From NCBI GenBank assembly GCA_033807775.1, contig CM066314.1:32661001-32725000 (forward strand): 64,000 bases of DNA. The letters are read 5' to 3'. Source of the stretch: Saussurea involucrata. Lineage: Eukaryota; Streptophyta; Magnoliopsida; Asterales; Asteraceae. The notes below the pieces were generated by a model. It was not told the origin of the DNA and did no database searches. It worked only from the letters and a program-made list of their open reading frames with translations. Position numbers and translations under genes: made by a program. Shown piece after piece: positions 55,546 through 64,000 of the stretch. Numbering within the stretch: position 1 is the first letter of the stretch; every line of letters begins with the position of its first letter.

Positions 55546-55569
55546 TATATAAAAAAATTATTAGTATAT
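54225..55569. repeat. M2 minisatellite, GC-rich repeat, M5 and TA runs (unit 2)
   Basis: Equivalent to 24264-25570. The two TA runs at 55459-55495 and 55504-55542 are longer than in unit 1. No gene. Confidence 0.8.
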
Positions 55570-56973
55570 TGATAAATGCCGCTTTGATACCTTTTATGTC
55601 GAAATTCTCTATACTTAGTGTCAATTAGATGTCAAAAGTATTACTATTATATTGCTTTTCAATTTTATTATTTGTAAATAAAAATATATATATATATTTA
55701 ATTGTGTGTGTGTTTTATAATTAAAGAAAAGAAATGAAAAAAATTAACATTCTTACTTTTATGCTTCACGTGTCAGCAAAAGAGAAAAAGAGCATTTTAT
55801 ATTGTTTGGCCTTTGTGTTTGTTACTTTGTTTGCAACAGGTTGGCTAAAAAGAAAAAAAAAAAATGATTAATGAACTGTGTTGCATCAGCCCAACATGCA
55901 ACAACCCACATAAGAAAAAGGAAAGAAAGAATGAACGCATGGCAGATGGAAAAAGAACGAGTCGGCAGCAATTGAAACAGACACATACGCGGCTTCCATC
56001 GCAGCCTCAAGCCGCGCGCCTCAAAATCAGAGGTCGTGTGCAACTTTGGCGGTTTCTTCTCTTTTAGGGTTTAAAACCAACGATTTAGAGGAATAATGGG
56101 GAATCAATTTGGGGGAAGAAGAGAGCAAGAAGGAGACCGATTTGGAGCAATTCCTCCATCAATTTCACTTAACATTTGGTAAATTCTTTTTAGTTGTAAC
56201 CCTAGTTTTCATATTCCATCATTAGTTTGATTAGATTTTGATGGTTACACTTTGAGATTCCATTGTAATCGTTTGGGACAAACCTATTTTCTTGATTTCC
56301 CTTTTTAATGTCAATTTCGTTTGGGTTTTCATTTAACTTGATCAATTACTTGAATATCTTATGAAAGGTTGTTAGTCCAAACATTAGATACGTAATTGTC
56401 TTTTGGTTTTGATGGAGTAACAATAGAACTCTTTGAATTCAATAAGGTTTTCAATTTGAGTTCTTGAAATCTTGCAATCAAGGCTATAATAAGACGAGCT
56501 TATGAACTTATTGCTTTGAGTTGGTATTTTTCTAGTTCGATAAAGCTAATCACATCTAAAGAAATTAAGAGCTTATTCAATTTCTTATTTGTGATTAAGA
56601 TCCGGTTGAAGAGCTTATTTTAACCGGTGCAAATTAAGGAAAAATAAAGGTCGTTAGAGCTTGTTAACGACTATAACCAAACTAGGTTCATTCTTTATGT
56701 TTACGTTCTTTGAATCAATGACAGGTGTCATCATCTTAATCGAAATTAAACTAATGTTGGGTTTTATTTCACTGTTTATAATTAATTTTAGTCGTATGTT
56801 CAGCTTTCTCAATCAAATCCAACCCCCCCCTCCTTTTTTACGTAACGTGTAGAAGTTGAATAATTATCACGACCAATCCCTATGGATTCGACCTGACTTA
56901 CCACTATTACAATTTAAATTGTGATTTGGGAAAGTTAGAAATACTTATTATTTGACGGTCTCGACGCCCGTCA
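55570..56973 (+). repeat. 5' LTR of the second gypsy element (unit 2)
   Basis: 1404 bp, TGATAAATGCC...GACGCCCGTCA, near-identical to 25579-26980. Confidence 0.8.
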
Positions 56974-56979
56974 AATTTT

Positions 56980-56997
56980 TGGCTCCATTGCCGGGGA
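56980..56997 (+). other. Mutated gypsy primer-binding site (unit 2)
   Basis: TGGCTCCATTGCCGGGGA differs from the unit 1 site by one base (GGCGCC to GGCTCC). Confidence 0.8.
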
Positions 56998-57129
56998 TTG
57001 GTTTCGGTGATCGTTATTTAGCTTTTCCACTTTTTTTTATTTTATTTATTTTTGCCTTATAATTTTATTGTTCATTTGAGTTAATCGTGTACCTAATGCC
57101 AATAGTTTTTAAGCGTTTTTGCATTTTTC

Positions 57130-57852
57130 ATGGCGGGTTATCCATACCATTATGGGTCACGATATACCACCAACCCGCGAGAATCAAACGAGGTAAATAT
57201 CTCTTCCCTTAAGAATTAAATTTCAGATCTAACATCTCTTGTGATACAATTGGTTTGTAAAGAGCCGCAACAGCTGAGAGGAAGTGGGGCGTACACTAAC
57301 AATGCTAATCCGACCGATTGGTACCCCACTTCACAATATCACACCGAGGAAGCCTATTCTTATGGAGGATTTTCAAGCCATTATCAAGGTCCGTACGAGC
57401 CATACTCCAACAGCTACACTCAAAGATGGCAATCCCATCCATACTTAAACGAGTATAACTATGACCGGTACGACACTTCTTATCCTAGCTATGAATCAAC
57501 ACCACCGACGACACAAAGCTATTCCAAGGACTCAGGTATGTCTCTTGAAGATATTGTTAACTCACTAGCTCTTAGTACATTAACATTTCAACAGGAAACA
57601 AGAGCAAGCCTTGAGAACCTGGAAAACCAAATTAGCCGGCACGAATCCGCAATACGTCGGTTGGAAGCTCAAACTGAAGAAAGGTTGGGATCAATGAACA
57701 ATAAGAGGCTGGAAATCTCCTTAGAGGAAGAGGATGAAGAAGAAGGCACAAATCGATCTATTTCACGAGATGTCGACAAAAAGGGAGAAGATATGAATAT
57801 GTTGGAACCGATGGTGGTACCTCCTCCTTTTCCTACACCGTTGGTTGATCTT
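57130..57852 (+). pseudogene. Gypsy gag-like frame with an early stop (unit 2)
   Basis: Same frame as 27138 but codon 30 is TAA (CAA in unit 1, position 57217-57219). Downstream residues are otherwise nearly identical, with the coiled-coil-like part and the acidic tail. It is truncated by a TA run of about 10 repeats and the GC-rich repeat, as in unit 1. Confidence 0.65.
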
Positions 57853-58050
57853 GTAATATATATATATATATATATACCGGGTACCGAGCGGGTCAGGGGG
57901 TGTCTCACACGGCCCCAACCCCGGTTTAAGTGTACTGGGTATCCCCATCCCCGACACCGGACCCGTTTTTGCCGGTATTCCCCGGCCTCGGTCGGGTCTG
58001 GTGAATCGGGTTCCCCGTCGGGTCGGGGCAAATCACCATTCCTACTTTTC
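57853..58050. repeat. TA microsatellite plus GC-rich repeat (unit 2)
   Basis: Same junction as 27862-28085 with a shorter TA run, so the insertion predates the segmental duplication. Confidence 0.75.
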
Positions 58051-59039
58051 AGAAATTACCTACATATTACATTTGCATCCATGAATGTACGTATACTATA
58101 TATGCATATATGTTTGTAATGAATAGATTTATTTATATGCCTATATGAAAATTATATACATATCTAGATACATACACATACATTTATAAAAGTAAGTATA
58201 CATACAAATTTCCGATGGATTTTCTTCGAAATTATTAAAAAAATAAAATTTTAACTAATGTTAAAATCCACTGAAAGTACAGATAAATAATAATCTTTTG
58301 ATTGATTGAAATTAAAGTCGAAAATTCAGATTATTTAAAAAAATTAGGGGCAGTTTCCGATGGATTTCCTACGGATATTTCGTCAGAAATTAACACATAT
58401 AAAACGAAAATGTTTAAGGAATTAGGTTACCATACGTTTTCAGATTCGTTGAGTTTATCATACGCTCACCCATCCCATACTTCTCGATTTCTTCCCCATG
58501 CATCTTTATTGCTCCTTAACGAATAACAGTCAGTAAACTACTCGATTTCTTGTTGGTAAACTCAAAATCCCTAACTACATTCATTGTACGATCTAACTGG
58601 AGATGTTCATAACATTAACCAAGTAACTCGATTGGATATTTTGTATTCCCTTGGTTTTCATGATTTTTTTTTCAATTCAGCTTATAGAAACACATAAACA
58701 AATCTTGAAATCATGGTTTATGATTTGGTAGTTGTGGTTTGATGAAACATATATTCATTCCATATTGTTTAACTTCTAATGACATAGAGATTGAGTTACG
58801 TGGCGTTTATTTTTTAGGAGATGTTGAAGTCTGAAGTCTTATTTCACTTTAGATTTTAAGAGGTGGTGGTAAAGTCTGAAATCTGAATCAATAAGACTAT
58901 TTGTTTTTTGTAAACTGAAAAACGTCTAAATGTGTATAATTTCCTATTTATCCCTAGAAAGTTCAACTTAAATACGTCAATTGAAGTGAGCATCGATGAT
59001 CGAGGGATGAAACGAACAAAAAAAGAAACAAAAGAAGAA
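58051..59039. repeat. Module M3 (unit 2, fourth copy) and MITE left half
   Basis: Equivalent to 28086-29089, lacking one GATGAAACAGAGATTG phrase near 58790. Confidence 0.7.
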
Positions 59040-59427
59040 TGATGGCAGATTTGCGAGGTTGTGGAGTTTAATCATATCTCACACACGAAGCCCCGATTTA
59101 AGCGATTCAAGATGTTATGCAACACACATGTGTACAATCTTGGTGCTTACCTTGCCCGAATCCAGTTGCATGTGTGTGACACATGAGAAGTCTATTTGAT
59201 TCTCAAACATGCATCTAATCTAAGTTGTAGAAAACGAGAATTCCTGCAAGTCTACGTTAAGTCCATGATTAGCGAATTGACGTCTATCCAAAGTAATATC
59301 ATAATTTCAACCGAAACTTTACTTTCTTATTTGCAGTTTCTCGCCCAAAGCAAACATCCGTCTTTGTAATTTTTAATGGGTATCATATTTGTTTACGATT
59401 TTAATTGCAACAAAAAAATTTGCATAC
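59040..59427. other. Unclassified segment left of the composite element (unit 2)
   Basis: Equivalent to 29090-29476 and ends TTTGCATAC at the LTR. Confidence 0.5.
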
Positions 59428-59851
59428 TGTTAAAAGGTAAAGGTTTGTTCCTTTGTTTATACCAATCTTGACATAACACTAACTTAAAGTATTTGGTTTT
59501 GTTGTTTCTTAAATGTTCAGGGACTAAAGTTAGGAAACTCTCAAAGTATTGGACTGCGCTTCACTACTCGTGAAACACCAAGGTTAGCGGAGCAAGATTG
59601 AAGAGTCTAGAAGGACTAAATGTGAAGATTGCTGCTGAAGTATATAATGTGGAGATCACCGTTCTTTTTACTTAACACGAATCATTTTTACTCTTTTTAA
59701 TATTAGAGTTTCTCTCTCGTTTTACTTCTTTCTAGATTTAGGGTTTATTCATATCTAGTTAGGGTTTGTTCATCACCTTCAATTCTCTTGAAGGTTTTTG
59801 TGTATTCTTTACATTAGTTTGTTAAATAAGATGATGTTACAAGTTTGAACA
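59428..59851 (+). repeat. 5' LTR of composite copia element (unit 2)
   Basis: 424 bp, nearly identical to 29477-29900 and flanked by the same GCATAC. The primer site TGGTATCAAAGCC follows at 59852-59864. Confidence 0.93.
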
Positions 59852-60120
59852 TGGTATCAAAGCCAGATCTCCGATCCTCTTCTTCCTAAACATCATCTGT
59901 TGGTAAGCTTTTGTGTTTCTGTTGATTCTGTGTTCAAATAACTTTTTTGAAAAGGTTTCAAATCTTCATCTGTTGTTCTTAAATAGTTTTTTCAACCAGA
60001 TTTGTTATCCTTTGTTCTTATCTCTTGTTGTTCGTAAATCATCTCATTCTCACTGTCTTCTCTTTAGCTATCAGTGTTTTATGAGACTCTATTGCGTAGT
60101 CTAGTTGCTATTGTACGAGC

Positions 60121-61268
60121 ATACGAGAAATGGTCAACTCCAAGAGCAGCTTGACCAACTCCAAACTGAAACGCAGATTTCACCCGAACTTTCCTCAAGC
60201 TCATCTGACACGTGTTTGTGTAAAGCTTTCATTAGCAAAATATTTACTCAAGACGGCAAGGAACCTCAAGATACGAGTGTTTCAATGAATTTAAACTCTG
60301 ATTTTTTCTTAGCTTCCGCATCAAATTCCCCGAAACACACGAGCATAAAGTGTTCTCGCCTTCCTCGACCGATCCAAGTCCTGTAATTCTGGATGTTAAT
60401 TTTTCTGAATACATGAACTCCGAAGGCAATTCTGATGAAGAGTTTGAGTCGTTCCCCTTCGACAAACCTCTTCCGAGTCATACTGATTTTTTGTCACCAG
60501 TAGTCAATCGACCGGTCAATTTTCTAAAGGGTGCTTGTTCTAAAACAAAGACCCCAACTGTGATTAAGATTTCTAAATCTAAAACTGTCTCTCAAACCCA
60601 ATCACAGCCGAGGCAAAAGACCGAGCGATTGCCTATCAAAAATATTGTTTCCTCAAAAGTCACTGACCGTACTGTCCCTGTTGTTTCAGATAAAAACGGT
60701 CGCACTAATCAAGAAAAACCAAAGTGGCTAGCTAGGGAACCTGTCGAGGATGCTGCATCAAAGTCTTTCAATACTGTCTTTTTCCCTAGAATGAACAAAA
60801 ACGATTGTGCTTGGAATCATAGGAATTATTTTGTTAAACGTGGTGTTTCTTTTCCAATTAAGCTTTATTCCATTCATCAATTGATTCAGTTATCGCATGA
60901 TTGTTTGTGTTGTTCTAGTTGTGGATGTAATGACTTTGATGATATCAATAATAATGATTGGTTTGGGTCATATCACATATATAATCATACACCCAAAAGC
61001 AAACCCTGTAATAACAAAAAGAAACACCATAAACAACGGGGTTCCCAATCAGAGATTAAACCACAGTAGGAGAGAAAACCCATTCCAAAACGGGTTTCTC
61101 CTACTGAGGTTAAACCGACACCCAAAAGGCAACCTGCTACAAAACCAGTTCCTCCAAAAGGTGTAAAACCTACACCTAAGAGTCAACCTGCGTCAAAGCA
61201 AGTTCTTCCGAAGGGTGTCAAACCTAACCCTCCAGGACCTATGCAAATATGGGTACCTAAAGTCCGCT
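60121..61268 (+). pseudogene. SIRE-type gag remnant (unit 2)
   Basis: Frame 60350-61069 matches the unit 1 frame, with a substitution in the cysteine-rich part (CGCND for CGWND). The in-frame stop and the KP-TPKR-like repeats before the QIWVPK end follow as in unit 1. Confidence 0.7.
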
Positions 61269-62565
61269 AACTTGTTTTTCCAGGACGGTCATGTGTGGTA
61301 CTTAGACTCTGGATGCTCCAAGCACATGATCGGAAGGAGGGAGCTTCTCACGAACTACAAAGAAGTATATGGCGGAGACGTGAGAGTCGGGAACAATGAC
61401 AAGGCGCCGATTATGGGCTACGACGACATTGTACAAGACAGATCACCCTAAAAAAGATGTCACACGTCGCGGGATTGGGACACAATCTGTTCAGTATCGG
61501 CCAATTCTGCGACAAAGATTTAGAGGTCTGCTTCAAATCCAAAAGGTGTAGAATCCTCAACAACGACGGAAAGGAGCTACTGGTTGGAACGCAACACACC
61601 AACCTCTACACGATTGACCTCACAGCCCTGAAGACCGATACTTCTGTCTGCCTGATGTCAAAGGCCAACTCCCAGAAAGCGTGGATTTGGCATCGACGTC
61701 TCTCGCACCTGAACTTCAAAAGTATCAACAAACTGGTGTTGGGCGGACACGTGAAAGGCATGCCCGATCTTCAATTCGTCAAAGATCTACTCCGCGGGCC
61801 ATGCGAAATGGGAAAGATGAAGCGAGTGACGCATAAGCCGAAGGCCGCTCCGAGCACGTCCCGGTCCCTTGAACTCATCCATATGGATTTGTATGGACCA
61901 ATGCGTGTTCAAAGCATCAACAAGCGCAAGTATGTCCTGGTGATGGTGGATGACTTCTCAAGCTACACATGGGTCAAGTTCCTTTGCTCGAAAGACGAAA
62001 CTCCGGAGCTGATCATCACCCATTTGAAGACCATCTAGCTTTATCTTCAAGGTCAAGTTCTGACTATCAGGACCGACAACGGGACGGAAATCAAGAATCA
62101 AACGGTGACCGACTACCTATCTTTTGTCGGTATCTCGCAAACCTTCTCGACGGTACGCACTCCTCAGCAAAACGGAGTGGTGGAAAGACGCAACCGTACC
62201 CTAGTCGAAGCGGCTCGCACCATGCTTTCTCAATCGAAACTACCGCTATTTCTCTGGGACGAAGTGGTGTCTACAACTTGTTACACACAAAACCGCCCAT
62301 CATCAACAAGCGGTTCAACAAGACACCGTACGAGATCATCAACAAACGCATTCCGAATATCAAGTACTTCCATGCATTCGGATGCACGTGCTACGTCTCA
62401 AACGACAAGGACGATCTCAGCAAATTTAGCCCCAAGGCGGACGAAGGAGTTTTCATCGGATACTCCATGCAGGCTAAGGCGTATCGCGTTTACAACAAAT
62501 GGACTAAAACCGTTACTGAAAGTGTAAACGTGACATTCGACGAAGCCGCAGATTTGGCTTCTTAA
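61269..62565 (+). pseudogene. SIRE-type protease and integrase (unit 2)
   Basis: DSGCSKHM is intact. A one-base deletion at about 61440 (ACAGATCACC against ACAAGATCACC) breaks the protease/pre-integrase frame and is private to unit 2. The TAG after HLKTI and the frameshift near 62295 are shared with unit 1. The second catalytic aspartate (RTDNGTE) is retained, and the terminal frame reads on to 62565 without the unit 1 TGA. Confidence 0.88.
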
Positions 62566-62618
62566 CACATTAGTTCAGAACCCGGTTTAACTGGCGTGCT
62601 AGCTTCCGAACTTCACGT

Positions 62619-64000
62619 TTGGGATCTGCACAAGCGACAGTAAATCCGAATCATGCATCTTCATCGAATGCTGATATTTCAGATTTAGATTTATTGTTTA
62701 AGTATTTTTATGATGACATATTTAACGCTTCTACCCCTCATGTCTCAGCACAACCACGACTCGAGGTTGCTCGCATCGAGGATTCGGCGAATCTATCTGG
62801 TCCGCCGCCTTCGACCAGCACGCCTTCCATCACTGTGGAGACAGCTCAACCGTCATCATCAACGACTTCTGATACTATCATCCCCCCGGAGGAACCAGTC
62901 ATAACCCCGGAGATCGCTCCTGAAAGTTCGTCATCTACTACACTCAATGCTCAACCTCTGAATTCCTCGGAACCAGAAGTTGCTCAACCATTGACGAACC
63001 CTCCCCCATCTCCTACGAGGAACCAACCGGCTACACTTGAAGCAGTACAAGACCTTCCATCTGGTGCCTATGTGGATCCGGACGCCTCTCATTCAACTCA
63101 ACAGCCGCTTCCACACACCACCAAATGGACGAAAGCTCATCCCCTACATCAAATCATAGGTTATCCCTCCACTCCTGTTCAAACGCGAGGCGTATTAGCC
63201 AATTTCTGCCTCTTTTCTGGTTTCTTGAGTAAGATCGAGCCTACAACCGTCTGCGAAGCATTCGAAGACCCGGACTGGATCATAGCCATGCAAGAGGAGC
63301 TCACCAATTCGAGGCCCTCAAGGTATGGCGACTGGTTCCACGTCCGTCTCACAAAACGGTGATCGGCACGAAGTGGATTTTCAAGAACAAGAAGGACGAA
63401 GATGGCATCGTCGTTCGCAACAAGGCACGTCTCGTGGCTAAGGGATACCGTCAACAAGAAGGGATTGAATACGACGAGACTTACGCTCCAGTGGCAAGGA
63501 TAGAAGCTATACGTATGTTCCTAGCATACGCCGCACACAAGAACTTCACGATCTTCCAAATGGATGTGAAGACCGCATTCCTCTACGGCGATATCAAGGA
63601 AGAAGTATACGTGTCGCAATCGGACGGATTCATGGACGATTCGAAGCCTGATCATGTCTACGTTCTAGACAAGGCGCTTTACGGTCTAAAGCAAGCTCCA
63701 CGAGCCTTGTACAATACTCTATCCGAGTTCTTGTTAAATTCAGAATTCACACGAGGTAAGATCGATTCAACTTTATTTATCAAGAACGAAAAGGGTCATA
63801 TTGTCTTAGTACTAGTGTATGTCGATGACATAATTTTCGGCTCTACTAATCCTCAGTATGCAAAGAACTTTGCCAATCTTATGGGAAATTTTTTTAAAAT
63901 GAGTATTCTTTGTGAGATGAATTTCTTCCTTGGTCTTCAAGTTAAACAACTGTCGACCGGGATATTCATAAACCAGTCTAAGTACATCCGGGATATTCTT
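62619..64000 (+). pseudogene. SIRE-type linker and reverse transcriptase (unit 2, cut by window end)
   Basis: The linker 62619-63362 and RT from 63359 repeat the unit 1 arrangement, including the frameshift at the join. KARLVAKGYRQQEG, MDVKTAFLYG, LYGLKQAPRA and LVYVDDIIFGS are all present before the window ends, and the RT part is open. Confidence 0.9.

Larger units (their letters stand above)
59428..64000 (+). mobile_element. Composite copia element, unit 2 copy (cut by window end)
   Basis: Same structure as 29477 onward: LTR, primer site, fused leader/gag, protease-integrase, linker, RT. It runs off the window within RT. Confidence 0.92.

Overview
The window is nuclear DNA of a flowering plant, with no bacterial-type gene organisation. 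The evidence is plant Ty1/copia and Ty3/gypsy retrotransposons, long TA microsatellites, MITEs, and spliceosomal snRNA genes carrying the plant upstream sequence element (USE, RTCCCACATCG) plus a TATA box. The long env-like reading frame behind one SIRE-type copia element recalls frames common in Asteraceae genomes; that family assignment is inference. No ordinary intact protein-coding host gene was recognised.

Layout. (1) 1-12091: a decayed copia element on the minus strand. Its 5' LTR is split at 4274-11650 by a young non-autonomous Athila-like gypsy element: 1360-bp LTRs, 5-bp target duplication, one gag-protease frame, no reverse transcriptase or integrase (a TR-GAG-type element). (2) 12092-12500: a fragment of a 424-bp copia LTR. 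(3) 12501-43139 and 43140 to the window end: two tandem copies of a segment of about 30 kb. Each starts just after that 424-bp LTR. Each holds snRNA loci, repeated modules (a degenerate ~40-bp minisatellite, an AT-rich module, MITEs, a TA-flanked GC-rich element) and the 5' LTR plus partial gag of a second Athila/Tat-like gypsy element. The first copy ends with a composite copia element, and the second reaches the same element. In the composite, a SIRE-type element (gag, protease, integrase, RT, RNase H, env-like region) lies inside a second copia element and has lost its own 5' LTR.

The snRNA loci are the most distinctive content. Unit 1 has a USE-linked U4-like sequence, a U5 gene and a U2 gene, then degraded U4 and U2 copies. 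Unit 2 has a U1-like gene where unit 1 has U5, the same U2 gene, and the same degraded copies. The units differ by a deletion between 273-bp direct repeats that removed the U4-like segment. U5 or U1 converges tail-to-tail on U2. Whether any locus makes functional snRNA is unresolved: the U2 3' domain looks shortened and U1 stem-loop I is altered.

Within this window the layers can be ordered. Older internal duplications produced the repeated modules and two generations of U2/U4. A composite copia element then formed next to them. The 30-kb block was duplicated in tandem; the LTR fragment at 12092-12500 resembles the composite's 3' LTR, which suggests a further unit to the left. Private mutations then accumulated in each unit, and the copia and TR-GAG elements at the left edge inserted last. 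Identities and counts were judged by eye, without alignment software.
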